64,000 nucleotides of DNA. Origin: Ciborinia camelliae (Eukaryota > Ascomycota > Leotiomycetes > Helotiales > Sclerotiniaceae). The notes beneath the pieces are model-generated. The model saw only the letters and a list, made by a program, of their open reading frames with translations. It was not told the origin of the DNA and searched no databases. Where the stretch lies: NCBI GenBank assembly GCA_025890175.1, contig JANPYM010000014.1, forward strand, positions 815,052-879,051, given 5' to 3'. Every line of letters starts with the position of its first letter. Position 1 is the stretch's first letter. Positions 21,908 to 34,964 of this stretch are shown one piece after another. Made by a program: the position numbers and the translations under genes.

Positions 21908-24900
21908 ATGTCGAAAAGGTTCTTGGGATATCATACCCCTTCCGCTTCTGACACTACTGGTAGGAGTCCCACTAGCTTTCGCCGCAGAGAAAAGGAACAA
22001 AAAGACCAGGTTTCAAGGCTGTATGAGCTTGGACTACTCAGTGACTCGGATAAAAGATACAGGAGGCGAGAGCAAGACAAGGACAAGGATTTACCCAGTG
22101 GAGCCCGCGTTGCAGGATCATATCCCAAAAAGGGTACGCAGTAGCCAAAACTCCAAATTGCCATTACTCCACCCCTCCGCCTCATACTCATGCGTGAAAA
22201 TTACCTTCATATTAACTTGACTGACTTTAATACTTATTCTTTCTTCATCAGACAATCGTAAGATCTTAGAAGTTACTCGTGGGAACTCCAATACGTCGTC
22301 ATCCTCGGCTTCACTTCTAGCCAGCAAGGCAAATCGTGATCTTAAACAGCGAGCTGGTGGTGGAATGTCAGGAATGTTGGACACGGATAGAACTCGCAAC
22401 AGGAGGGAGAGGACGTTTGTTGGAAGTGAATGTGCTGTGTGTGAAGAGCCATTGGAACATACACTGCGGGGAGAACGAATACTACAATTTTCATGTGGCC
22501 ATGTCTCACATGAGGCATGTTTCTATGAATACATCAAGGAGAGTGAAGCTCAATATTGCCCAACTTGCAATGCGCCATTAGGTCTGGATACGAGTCGAGG
22601 AGGCAATGTTCTTGACATTGGTAAGACTTTCAATACTGGTTCGTCTTCCCTGAATAGAAAGCTGATTCCTGTCGTCCCTCCAGAGAAGCTAAGTAGTATC
22701 GTGCGATCAGTTTCGGCCAGCGACCAATCTGCCAGGTCAACGCCCACACCCACGACTTGGGAAACCCAAACCGTACGGCCACCGAGTAGCGAATCTAATG
22801 CTCGGACTACTAGAACAAGAGCAAACAGTCAGGATACCTATGCTAGAGATAATAGTAGAGATAACGGTAGCAATAGAGATAGCAGGGAGAGTAGATATGC
22901 ACCGCCGTCGAGAGCCTCACATCAAAGAAACGATAGCGAAAATGCTCCATCCGTTGGTTATCCAGAGACTGCAGCTAGTGGCCCACCCCGCCGTCACGAC
23001 TACGATGTGCAAGCAATGGAATCGAATCTTATGAGTCCTCGAGCAAGTGTCACAAGAAATCCCATACCAGCCCCAGTCGTCAGCATTCGTTCAGAGTTTC
23101 CCACCCTAAATAGATCCAGACAGCAGCAAACATTGACTTGCCTCGTTACAATTGAGGTACCTGACAACAAATGGAGACCCGACCCTGATGACATTCGAAG
23201 CGCTCCACCACTACCCAATATCCGCCCAGAAGACACTTACGCCCGACCCCCATCTCCTGCGCAGAGTGCTCCCCGCTTCTATCCTTATGAATCTCCAGAG
23301 GTCTTGGATGAAATTACAGAGGGCTTACGGACCCGGGTTGATAATTGGCACGGTCTTGATTTCAATAGGTACATATAACTGTTCACCCAAGGCCAACGAA
23401 ACACTAATTAGAAGCAGATTCGGAAAATTGCGACTGTATGGAACCATTCGAGTTGGAAAAGACAAACAATCTTGGCAGGAGTTGGAGTGTTTTCTGTTCG
23501 CGGAAATGCTTATTTGCGTGAAAGAAAAAAAGGTTTCATCATCCCAACCTTGGGATGAATCCAATGGGGTTCGAAAAAGCACTCGATGCACTCTTAAAGG
23601 TTCAATATTAATCAAGAAGCATTTGAATGAAGTTGTCGAGTCTGGGTCTGGTAATTCTCTTGGACAAACGGAAAAAATCACCGCAGCTAACTTACGACCG
23701 GCCGAAGATAACAATATATTGACTTTGAGCCTCTCAGTGGCGGAACTACCATCGTTTCATCTCAAATTTGACAATCGCAATCAGCTCAAATTATGGCAAC
23801 AAGCATTATTAGATTTGAATGCGATCGAAGTATCTCCAGCACGAAGTCCAGATTATGATCTCTCGGAGCCTGAAGAAGAAGAGTGGAATCGCGATTCCAC
23901 AGGGCCACAGCGCGTTTCAGCGAATTCGTCGGCTTTGGGAACCAGATCCGTTACCACTGCAGCGACAGAGCATACCAATGCTTCTAGGGGCTTACGGCTA
24001 CCTGCCGCAATACACGTTCCACTTGATATTGTCGTTGTTATCCCCATATCTTCTTCGATGCAAGGTGTAAAGATTAGTCTTGTAAGAGACGCACTTAAAT
24101 TTATGGTTTCAAACCTTGGAGATCGTGATCGCATGGGTTTGGTCACCTTTGGTTCTAGTGGTGGTGCAGCACCACTTGTAGGAATGACTAGTAAAACATG
24201 GAATGGATGGCAACAAGTTTTGGCCTCTATCAGACCGGTTGGACAAAAAAGTCATCGAGCAGATGTTGTTGAGGGTGCAAATGTTGCAATGGATCTTCTC
24301 ATGCAACGAAGATCAAATAACCCAATCGCAACAATTCTTCTGATTAGCGACTCCTCTACATCTGATGCGGAGAGTGTGGATTTTGTGGTATCAAGAGCTG
24401 AGGCAGCAAAGTAAGTGGCTAAACTTTCCTCCCTGGGTAAAACATGGCTAACCGATTTCTTTAAGGATTGCCGTCCATTCCTTCGGACTCGGCATGACAC
24501 ACAAACCAGACACGATGATAGAATTATCAACACGAACGAAAGCCTCTTACACATACGTCAAAGACTGGATGATGTTGCGAGAATGTCTTGCAGGTTGTCT
24601 CGGATCCCTACAGAAAATGTCACATCAAAATGTGAAATTAAAGCTTCGACTTCCTGAAGGATCTCCAGCTAAATTTGTTAAGATTAGCGGAGCTTTACAA
24701 ATCACTAAGCGAGCAACAGGTAAAGATGCCGAGGCTTCCTTGGGAGATCTCAGATTTGGGGATAAAAGGGATATTTTAGTGCAGCTGGTTATCGCCCCGG
24801 ATAATGCCTCGCAGGAACACCTAGCGCAAGACCCATGGGACACCATAGTTTCTGGTCTTGAGGCTCTTGGTGGGTCACTTGATCAAGAAGACCAACGGGT

Positions 24901-25696
24901 TGTATCAATAGAGGAGGTTCCTTTGATTCAAGTAGACCTAACCTGGGGCGATTTCCTCCGAGATGGAACACTTACTCATTTGCCCCGCCCTTCACTGTTG
25001 GCAATAACTATGCTTCCTGCTGCGACGAATCAGAAGAAACATGCTACCTGGAATGGCGCTCCACCCATTCCGCCTCATCCAAGCGTCGTTCAACGCCGTA
25101 TGGAACTCCTCACATCCGACATGCTTACGCGTGCTCTTACCTTAGTTTCTCGTGGTCAGCATGATCGTGCACAACACCTATTGAGCGAGACTCGTTCAAT
25201 CTTAAAAGGTTTAGGAAAAGGTGGTCTACCGCCAATTCCACCACCACCTTCGAAATCACCTAACAATAATCTCTCATCCCGCACTGGTTCTTCATCTCCC
25301 ACAAGCCGTACTCCCGAACGACGCCGCACTCCTTCGCCAACATCTACAGTTACCTCGAATCACACTCTTGGTCCCATTCCTCGACATCAATCAAACGATG
25401 CACTCTCGGCAGTGGCTACAGCACCCGGAATTGACCCTAACACTGTCTCGTCTCTTGATGCTGAGTTGGAAGCAAGTCTAGAATGGATCAATCACCCTGC
25501 CGTGTTTAGCAGAGACAGCAGAAAGGCAGTACTTCAGGCCATTGGTGTTATCAGCAGCCAGCGAGGATATACATTTCGAACCCCAGCAGAAAGTCTATGG
25601 GCAGGTCGTGTCAGTGGCATCAAGACAATGACCGATCGAAGTCGAGAATGGAGAGAGGAAGGAGGTGGTGAGGTTGGGATTACTGAAGAGAGTTAA
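21908..25696 (+). CDS. RING-PH-VWA scaffold protein (Far1-like)
   Basis: Four exons: 21908-22133, 22252-23368, 23418-24410 and 24466-25696, giving 1,188 aa. A RING-type finger spans about residues 136-185 (CAVCEEPL...CGHVSHEACFYEYI...CPTC). A Ser/Arg-rich linker follows, then a PH-like domain from about 448 (FGKLRLYGTIRVGKDKQSWQELECFLF). A von Willebrand A domain spans about 645-830 (LDIVVVIPISSSMQGVKISL...LLISDSSTSDAESVDFVVSRAEAAK), and the C-terminus is Pro/Ser-rich. This RING-PH-VWA order is that of yeast Far1/Ste5-type pheromone-pathway proteins and their Pezizomycotina relatives; RING-VWA ubiquitin ligases of the WAV3 type are the alternative. The metal-site Asp of a classical DxSxS motif is absent here (IPISSSM). 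Likely a cytosolic signalling scaffold. Domains secure; Far1 equivalence moderately so. Confidence 0.85.
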
Positions 25697-28600
25697 TAAC
25701 CATTTCATTTGGCCTCCACACGATATCTTTCCTTCTCGTTCGGAGATGACCTTTCAGCCATTCAACGACTGAAACTTTTGCATTTTTCAACTATCATTCC
25801 CATGGATATGCATTTCACTTTTATTTTCATTGTATCATAATTTCAGCGCAAGACTAGCGCATTTCAGCACGGCGGAACATTTTCTGGATACTATACACAT
25901 ACCCCTTTTCTTATCAATGGATATTGTCTTATTCTATTTTCATTTCTTCGGCGATTGGACACCTGTATGGGTAATTCGATGGTCATTTTTCTACCTGGGG
26001 ATTTTTTGTGGTGTTAGGATATGGATGTGGAAAGATTTGGACAATGGGATTGATCGAGGCTTAAGATCATCCGTTCTATATGATGTGATCACGATGGCAG
26101 ATGGGACTTGTTTACTGTTGTTTATGTATAAGTGGATGGATGGATCGCTTGGTGCTAGGTGTGCATGGCTAGGCCAGGGGGTCTATGTCTACGTCTTGTG
26201 TGGATTATTTAGGTAGTGTTCCCATCTCAATGAGGTGCGAGATAGATGATGGAACAGATATATTTTTGCTCACATTATTTTTGTGTCGGATTGTGTTTCA
26301 TGTGAACAAGCTGTGATTTCAAGTTCTGCTTTGTCTTGCCTTGCCTTGCCTTGTGAGTGAGTAAAAAGTCAATCTTTCTTTGCTTAGGATACATCCAGTC
26401 GGCATCTCTCCATCTAGATCCTAAACACGCCGTATCAAGTAGGTATTCTAGTTGTACGGCTCGGCTCCTAAACCGAAAATATGCGGAATTTTTGCGGAAA
26501 TTAAAGATGTTAAGGTATCATGCAAGGAATAGCAATGAAATGACTCATGAGGTGGGTGGTATTTCGTTCCGAATCTTTAGACTTCAAGGTCCCCATAAAC
26601 CGGCCCCGCTGGTGTTTACACAATTATTCATCGCTTCGTCGGCTTTTCTACCAGGTCTGAATATCGTGGCAATTTCCTTAATAGGTAAGTGTAGGCGATT
26701 TTTCATCGTGTCTAGGTAGTAGGTTGTAGGTGGTAGGTAACATTATAGAAGGCATGTGGTGGATACTGGAGACGGTGGAGAGGGTTTGGAAATTGGGAGG
26801 AGGGTGGTGGGGGTGCTTGGAGGGATTATCGTTGTGCGAGCGAGAGGGAGAGGTGGGGTGGAGTGGAGGGATTATACTTGTGGGGTGCGGAGGAGAACGG
26901 GGAGTGGGACTTGGGGATGGATGGATAGATGGATGGATGGATATTGTGGATCAATTTATGGAACGGAGTTTGGAGTGTTTATGATATGATATGATATGAT
27001 ATGATATTGGTGAGTGGGCGGTGGACTGGACTGGATGGGTTGGGATCTTGCCGAAGAATACTCGTAGCGGTAATGAGGGAGGTGGGATGGAATAGAATAG
27101 AATGTTATATGCAATGGTATGGTATATGGAATTAAAGTTATAGGGCAGGATCTGAATCGTGGGTGGTGGCCGTGGTAATGGTCATGATCATCTAAACGGT
27201 TCTCTTCTTTTTGCTTGCTGTTTATATAAAGATGTGATGTACATGTGAAATGGTATGAATTACTATTTATTATGAAAAGCCACTCTAAAACTGAAAGGAA
27301 AGATAGTATTAAAACTTGAATGATATACTCTCGAAACCGTCTTTTTGCGCAGCGACTAACCCTTTGTGAATTTACGATCAAATAATTTGCACCTGTCGGA
27401 GAGCTGAGGGCCCCTCGAAATTATTTGAGCTTGTTTTATTTTTGAACATGGGCAATTTCTAATATGATGCTTCACACTTCATCAATCTATCTTCCTTTGA
27501 ATATATTGATGTCACGGTCTAATTATCATAGAACTTGCTTTTAGGCATATATCTCAATTGGAAGTGGTCATTCGTGGGACCTGGTGTGTGTGCTATATTT
27601 ACAAACCGAAAACAGCGGCGTTTGGGTATCTTGTCAATATCAAGCTTAAGGGATTCTATCACATCGTCTTGGAAAGAGGAGTAGGCCTCCCCGATAAGGA
27701 TTCTTTTTAATGGTCATTTGTTGTTACGGGTGACTGCCTGTCCTGTATCTAATCAGGTTAAATTCAACGTCCTGGCACTGAGGATTTGCAAAGCATTATA
27801 AAAAATGATGATATAGCAAAACCGATATATTGTCTACATCTCGGGAAATTTATCTGCAGTGTATTATTTCGGAAGTGAGAATTGGTCATACGAATTGCAA
27901 ATCTGCGCCTATAACTAAATGCTATCAAATTTGCAACTGGTTATGGTTCAAGCAGAGCAGTTGAAGAGCTACAAAACTGCAGAATCTTGAGAGGAACGCT
28001 GCATTTCTGATAGCAATACTATTTTGCCGGCATGATGTTATCCAATATCTATTTTTCTCGCATATAAATAGGCACAGATGCTACTGGTTTTTTCTGTTCT
28101 TTCCGCAGATTGGACACACGGAATTGATGCAGAATACATATCCAAATTCAAAAAAGGACCCTTTTGGAGAGCGTAGTCGAAAAACAAGTAGGTATCTCTA
28201 GCGAATTGAGGGAATTTATGATAAGTGCAATGCTCGAGGCTGGTCAACGAACAGACTTAGATGATGCCATACGGCGATAAAGGTCGCCTATTTGCCTCTC
28301 CCCCTTCACCATTGTTCGAAGTAAGTTAGGGTTGTTCAAACGGCTGGTGGGATGGAATACCTCTAGACTAGTCGAGAAACGTGGGCTGGCATCCATTCTG
28401 GATGAAATAGCCATAATAGTTTGGCCAGAAGATTCAGATATCTGCAAAGACCACAGTCCTACGACCAGCCGAATAATATGGAATATCTTTCGCCATATAA
28501 TTTTGACAGCGACAAGCATTTTTGGCAGTTAAATGCGCCATAATAATGGGCTCTCCGGCCATGGTCAAGATACTACTTAGACATTGACCTTACAGATCGA

Positions 28601-29664
28601 CTCTCGTGGCCTGTCTCGACTTTGCTATGACCTAGGAAAAATACTCTCCAGCTAAAAGGTGGGACGTCCATCCATATACTAATTAGTGGTGGAGCCAAAG
28701 ACTTGTCTTTGATATCCATCGCAATGAAGAGGCCCAGCGGTATTTCTCTATTATAATAAAAGACAGCGATGAATTTAATGAATGGATACGTATCGGATCC
28801 CATGAAATATATAGAATTGAGTGTAGATTTAGCCTCAACTTTGGCGATCCTGGGGTTTTCGGGAAATGTCCAGTGGATTATACATGACCTAAAGACATAG
28901 GCGTGGCTTCACTGGTTCGTAGGTAGTAGTTACACACTTTGCATTTTATGGGCGACGATTAAATGGCATTCATCGTAATTAAATGGATATCTTTTTGATT
29001 AGACAAATTATTAACGGTATCAGTGAGAAAGAGAAAGCGATTTTACAAAACAAAACAACTGAGGAAGCCTGACTTGATCAGATATGGTATAATTTAGTGG
29101 ATGGGGCTGATGCGGATAAGTGAATTTAGTGGAGGTCTTTGGTGTATTATACCAATCACATACAGGCAATACAGGCAGTTTTAGGCCTGAGAGCGCTTAA
29201 CCCCCTCAATCTTCGGGCTTACTACAAATAGCATATTCATTTCAATTCGATATGCAACAAAAGGAATAAAAGCACGTGAAAGCTATATTCCTGGGCCATG
29301 GATGTTCTAGACACTTTTAGTCTTAGTGCAAGGCGGCCATTGAATGTCGTGTAGTCTTAACAGGGATATTCAAGCACTCTCGTCTAGAATAATGTAATGT
29401 AACGTAACAAGGATTTCAAATGCCCAGGCCAGGTGTTTTTGATCAGCGAAACCTCGAAACCTTAATTTGTTTGTTGACGTGACTCGGAAATCATTCAATG
29501 CTTATTTATCTGCCTAATTCGAAAATAAGCATTCAAGGAAATGCTTCAATGTTCACTTGATCACATCCTCAGTGTTCTTGTTATGATTAGAAACACTTAT
29601 TACCCATTCGATACAACTCTCCAACAATTTGTCTTCGTATAATACCCACGGCCGGAGTTTGGTA
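25697..29664. other. Long intergenic region with simple repeats and unassigned frames
   Basis: About 4 kb. A 100-codon hydrophobic frame from about 25917 to 26216 most likely lies in the 3' UTR of the upstream gene. 26730-27010 is G-rich on the plus strand and ends in GGAT and ATGAT short tandem repeats. On the minus strand, 28803-28573 and 28519-28244 carry neighbouring open frames (VPPFSWRVFFLGHSKVETG) without a known family; they could be remnants of one gene. No RNA gene is seen. Confidence 0.35.
26915..27006. repeat. GGAT and ATGAT microsatellites
   Basis: GGATGGAT units with one GATAGAT variant at about 26915-26942, and ATGATATGAT-type units at about 26980-27006. These are simple tandem repeats with no coding meaning. 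Confidence 0.75.
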
Positions 29665-32486
29665 ATGTCAACTTCCCCCGAGCAGGAGGCATCAGCCTCA
29701 TTTGGCAATGATACTGCCGCGCCACAAACGAATAGATCCAACACTGTGCTGGGAGAAGGTAAAGAGAAAGGGAGCGAGAAAATCATATCATGTGTATCTT
29801 GCAGACGTAGGAAATTGAAATGCGATCGAGTAAAGCCCCAATGCGGAACATGCGGGAGATTGAGACACGAGTGCGAATACCCAGAGAGGCGGAGGAATAT
29901 AGGAGCAAAGAGGAGAAACATGAAGGAGTTGGAAGCTAGATTGGCACAAGTGGAAACCCAACTCGTGGCAGAAACGAAACAAAGGGCTGCCAATAACGCG
30001 GTTGAGACGAATGAGAGCCCGGACGTGAATGCAGATCCAGATTGGGGTGCTATGAATATAGATATGGATATGAATTTCACAGATGAGGGATTACAAGATT
30101 TGGGATTTGATATTTTGGATGGAAATCTTGGGACGGGATCTTCGCTGCCAATTGGAGACTTCTTCTCCCAAGAAGTTATAAGTCTAGGGCTACAAGAACC
30201 TCTGCCTCCCGAGAGTTTGATGGATGACTTGTATGTCTGGATTCTTGGCGAAGGAGATGTACATGTACTGATAGAACAGATACCGAATATATTTCGAAAG
30301 ATTTCATCCCACTGTGCCTATGATACATAAAGGCCGATTCTTGGCTGCTTTGAATATGCCAGCGAACCATAAACCACCAGTTGCTTTGCGATATGCTATG
30401 ATGATGGTAGCAGCATGTATGAATGCCACCCCTTTTTTCCAACATGCAAGCTAACAAAACCAGCACTTTCGGACAACTATCAGAATTACACCGACATATT
30501 TTACGAGAGGGCTAGAAGATACGCTGAGATTACAGAGATGAAGGTTTGTTATTTATGGATCGATGCTGTTTCTTGTTTTTAATGACAGTTAGGGTCGTGG
30601 TGAGGCTTTGGTATGCATACAATCTGTCCAAACTTGGTCAATTATCAGTAACTACGAAGCCACAAATGCTTATTTCAGTCGAGCATGGATGAGTACTGGA
30701 AGATGGTAAGTGCTTTGCCTTGGATCAAAAGCTTATACTTACGACCTAGTGCACGATTATGTCATATGCTTTCGTTGCAAAGGCTCGATGCAGAAGGGGG
30801 GAGTTCAGGGAAGAGACTATTGCCTCCGCCAAAAGATTGGATAGAACTGGAGGAACGACGAAGAACATTCTGGGCAGCTTACTATGGTGACAGATGGTCG
30901 AGTTGTGCTACCGGATGGCCAATGATGTTTGAAGAGAAAAGAGTACGGATGAAACGATTCAAAAGAAGAATGAGACTGACATGTTTAGATCTATACCAAT
31001 CTACCCTGTTCTAATGATGCATTCGATCTAGGCATCGAGGAGAAAACATGCTCGCTAGCTGAAGCATTGACCCCCGAAGGTGCTTCAACAATATCATCAT
31101 TTGCTGGGGTTGTGTTATCAGCATGCTTGTTTGGTCAAAACACCGAACACATGTTCAAGAGTTCATCAGATGATGGGGCTAACGATATAGCCAATGGTGA
31201 ATTTTGGAAGAGGCATCGGAGAATGGATAATATCTTGTCTAGTACATTCATGTTTCTGCCTGATCACCTCAGGTTACCTGCTGGACTGAGAGATCCGAGC
31301 ATTGTCTTTTTCCATATGAACATACATTGTTCAACGATGTAAGTATAATTTCAGACGGTGATTCTTTTTGCTGACAAGAAGTTAGTTGCCTACATCAAGG
31401 AGCAGTCTTGACTGCTGAACGGGAAAATATCAGCCAATCGGTTATACAGCAAAGCGAAGCCAGAAGTTTGATGGCGGCCGAAGAGATCACGAATCTAATG
31501 CGCCTCATCAGCCACTTCGATGCTTTTAAGGTATGTTTCGATCTTGGATAAATTCTCCGTATGGAAAGTTCTAATATCATAGTAGATGAGTTCATGGATA
31601 GGGTTTTGTCTTTATATTGCTTCCGGGGTAATCCTACAAGATGTAAGGAAAGACAAACCAAATCCACAAAGCACCAGCAATTTAGAATTTATGATGTCAG
31701 CTATGAAAGCTGTTGGGAAAAAACATGCCATCGCAAGGCACTTTGCTGCTCAACTCGAACTCGAGGTCGAAACACAGGCAGTCGATCGATTGAACATAAC
31801 AAGCACCCTTTATAACTTACATAATTCTGAACCTCCAATGGCAGACGACCCGGAATTTTGCGTTTTCCCTCGTATGTCCAAACAAAGGGTGCCAAAGAAT
31901 AGCTCTTGCCAGAGCTCAATTAATATCCGTCAAGCACCAATCATACCCACCAACACGACCCCTAAAACCACACAGCAAGCACAAGCTGAAGCCATCTCAC
32001 AAGCAGCACCCGCTTGTTTTGCAACAGCAACTTTCCCCCCAAAACCATATCAGCCACCGGATTCGGGAAGCGAAACAATTGACACTGACTTCAGTTGGCC
32101 TCCAACCGGAAACACGCCTTCGTCTGATTCTTCAGCTTCAAATACCGCATATCCATATCGAAACACCAAACCTCCATTCCCCAGCGACTCGAATGGAAAT
32201 TGGAATTTTGATCCCAATGCAACGCGGTTTACGATGGATCATCCAGTGGCGTTGAATGGGACGAATATCGATACGGATGGTCATCATCTGCAGGATAATG
32301 AAATGTTGAATGATTTGTTGAATGGCATACCGGTGAGTTCATCCCCGTTCTACGTCACGCTTCTCATTATTTACGGGGGCGTGCCAAGGCTTCTACGATA
32401 CACAGATGCTGATTAACTGATGATTTCATTTCATTTAGTGGGATACGAATTTTCAGATGGCTCGAGGTTCTAGACACCCTACTTAG
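29665..32486 (+). CDS. Zn2Cys6 fungal transcription factor
   Basis: Nine exons: 29665-30230, 30280-30416, 30464-30543, 30593-30705, 30750-30942, 30989-31338, 31386-31530, 31586-32332 and 32439-32486, giving 792 aa. The N-terminal binuclear zinc cluster (CVSCRRRKLKC, then CGTCGRLRHEC) fits CX2CX6CX6CX2CX6C and is followed by a coiled-coil linker (MKELEARLAQVETQL). The middle carries the fungal-specific regulatory domain: YFERFHPTVPMIHKGRFL, CARLCHMLSLQRLD, LEERRRTFWAAYYGDRW, GWPMMFEEKRIYTNLP. Eight introns of 45-106 nt each keep this family pattern in frame. The start is the first in-frame ATG. A nuclear DNA-binding regulator; its targets are unknown and it is not evidently part of a cluster. 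The neighbouring N-acetyltransferase and hydrolases are possible targets, by position only. Confidence 0.92.
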
Positions 32487-32803
32487 CTAGCGGATAGGCT
32501 TTATAAGTTTTATATCAGTATTTATATCAGTATGTATGGATGGATGGATATTGTATATTAAAGTACCTACCTATTGGGATCTCCAAATCATCGATTTGCC
32601 AGGATGGAAAGGTGGAAATTCCACTCTTGAAGATTTCGGCTCTGGCTTCACTCTACCTACCTAGGTACATATTATCTTGCTGAATTTCTTTTTTTCGGTG
32701 CTGTAGTGCCGGTTGAATGATGTGATGTGATTGTGATTCTGTCAACTTGACGAGTGAAAAGTCATTCATTCATTCGTTCATATCATCCTCGTCCAAGTCG
32801 TAC

Positions 32804-32834
<31 letters not shown>

Positions 32835-33163
32835 CCACTCGCACTTTCTTGCCCAGGGCAAAAATTAATTTATGTAGTGGATGTTTCCCATACGCATCGT
32901 TGGATGTAGATATATAGATAGGTATTATATGTAAGTCTCTGGTGGGGGGGCTGTGCTGTTCGCTTGGGGGAGGTGGGAGGGAGAGGGGGAGGGAGGGAGA
33001 GGGTATGGGATTTTGGGGTGGTTATTTGGAGATTTTTGGGAGTGGGGGAATGGGAGAGTGGGGGAATGGACTTGGGGTGAGGCTTAGATGATTAGTAGGG
33101 TTGATAGATAGATTGATTGATAGATGGGATTGGGTGGATACTAGGAGGTGGATGGGATACTAG
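32487..33163. other. Intergenic, with AAACT repeat and G-rich stretch
   Basis: No gene. An AAACT pentanucleotide array lies at 32802-32833. 32964-33003 has repeated runs of three to five G on the plus strand separated by one to four bases, a canonical G-quadruplex pattern. TACCTACCTAGGTACA lies near 32653. Confidence 0.5.
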
Positions 33164-33250
33164 TAGGTGGGTAGGAAGTAGGTGGGTAGGAAGTAGGTGG
33201 GTAGGAAGTAGGTGGGTAGGAAGTAGGTGGGTAAGAAGTAGGTGAGTAGA
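33164..33250. repeat. 15-bp minisatellite, about six copies
   Basis: TAGGTGGGTAGGAAG repeats about six times with only isolated substitutions. On the minus strand it reads as a false LLPTH-repeat protein. Confidence 0.85.
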
Positions 33251-33860
33251 TATTATCGAAATGGCGAAATTTGAAGGGTTTATGAGGATGAAATCCCAAA
33301 CTTGAAAATCATATAATCTTTTAGTGTCCATTAAGTTGGACTTAACTTAGTTAGGTAGGCCGTAGGGGAGTAAAATCAATATCACGATGAAAGCAAAAAC
33401 TTGCGAACATGTAAACGTGTATTATTTATTTACATTGCCAGTGAAAACTTGAATTCCCCTCCCATACTTCAAGTACAAGTTCAAGTTTGTAGGCAAGTCA
33501 CATGGGGAAAGGAATGTTTGGAAAGTTCAATTTTTGGGGAGATGTAGTGGGGAGATGTTTACTAGGTACTGTAGCATGTGACGATGAAACTGTAGGTTTT
33601 CCATCCCTTGATATTCCCTTTTGATATCCCTTGTTTAGGTTTGTTATTTTATTGTTATATGTATATGCATCGTGACAGGGGAAGAACGTGTTTAAGCCTT
33701 TACGAATGTTTGGGGGAGTGATTGCTCTGGGATAATACTCCAAGTTTCCAGGTAGTGCAGTGTTCAATCTTCAGTAAATATCTCCCTCTCACTGGTGGCC
33801 TCTATTCTACGTATAATACAGCATGGCAAAGTTCAAGAATCCTGCCTTCACGTAGAGTAA
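33251..33860. other. Intergenic 3' flank of the N-acetyltransferase gene
   Basis: About 600 bases with no convincing gene or RNA. It probably holds the 3' UTR of the minus-strand NAT gene. The 33498-33767 frame has no recognisable motif. Confidence 0.35.
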
Positions 33861-34964
33861 CTAAACATTAGTTCTTGTCACGTTCTGTTCTTTCTCAGTC
33901 TCCGCCAGAGCATTGTGCACATCCGATGAACCTTTTAACTCCACATTCCGCCCCTCAATACCACCCATCTCCTCCTCCGTCAACCTAATACCAAAAACCT
34001 CCCTCAAAACCACCACTCTCTCACTTTCGCTCTGACAAATCCTAACAAGCTTCGTCTTTCCCCCCATATTCTCCTTCACAGCCCCATTAACCAACATCCT
34101 CTTCCCGACAATCTTCTCCCGCCCCTCTCCATCCCTCCCCCTCACAAACGCCACGATCAAAACATTCTGCGTCTGAAAATTCCGCTCGCTCATATTCGTA
34201 CTCACGTAATAATTCATAATCTCAAAATCCTCGTGCAGAAATTCATGTTCATTAAACGCGTAGAACGAATTCCATTCTTTATCGGGGCCGTTGCGATATT
34301 GGTATATCCAGAGCGGTTTCGATTGGTCGATTTGCTGCGGGATCGTTTCATACACGAGACGGATTTCTTGGGTTCCGAGATTGGGGATTGAGTGCCCGGA
34401 GATGAGGGGGAGGGGTTGGGTGGCACCGTCGCCGCCGAACGCAACATCTATCATGTACTTGGTGGTGTCGGGAAGTGTGACGATGTTCACTATGTGGAAC
34501 CTAGAGCGTTGTTAGTTCTACGAGAGATGAAGGTGGGCTTGGTAGGGTAGGGAAGCGAAGGTACAGTAAGGTGAAAGAGGGTTGTACCAGCCGATATAAT
34601 CACCGCGGGGAACACCATCTTGTGTAGATCTGCGTCGTATCCGAACTCCTGCCGTGTATACTTGAAACCCAAGTGCGCGTAACACGTGATTGAAGAATGT
34701 GCTACCTTCTAAACAATATCCACCTCTTCCTCTAGCATTGCTTATGATTTTAGCAAAGAGTGTTTGGGGGTCCAGGGATACTGAGTGATCTGGTGAGTAG
34801 TGGAGGGATAGATTTTCATAAGGAATAGTGGAGATTTGATGGATGTGTAGAGATGTCAAATAGTTGAGAGTTCGAGGAGGATTGTTTCTCCGTCGATATT
34901 GTGAAGGAAGACAGATGTATTCTTCGTAGAGATCGATTTGCTCAGATGAATATGCTGATGCCAT
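33861..34964 (-). CDS. Arylamine N-acetyltransferase
   Basis: Two exons: 34964-34588 and 34500-33861, giving 338 aa. The enzyme transfers acetyl or related acyl groups from CoA to arylamines and hydrazines; in plant-associated fungi such enzymes detoxify benzoxazolinone-type plant defence amines. The family's catalytic triad is visible: Cys in RGGYCLEG, His in FHIVNIV at the exon junction, and Asp in YMIDVAFGGDGA. The N-terminal DLYEEYICLP and IPYENLSLHY blocks are also typical. Length fits fungal NATs. The start was set at 34964 because an ATG farther upstream would add an unusual N-terminus. Cytosolic. Identification is secure; the substrate is unknown. Confidence 0.93.

Noticed and set aside
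25917..26216. 100-codon hydrophobic plus-strand frame after the RING-VWA gene
   Set aside because: Lies directly in the likely 3' UTR, no known motif, and Trp/Phe-rich composition expected from T/G-rich DNA.
30943..31020. Frameshift in the zinc-cluster transcription factor
   Set aside because: A 46-nt intron with GTACGG donor and TTTAG acceptor restores the family sequence exactly, so no frameshift is needed.
33092..33331. Minus-strand frame with LLPTH repeats
   Set aside because: Produced by the 15-bp minisatellite; no start context or other protein features.
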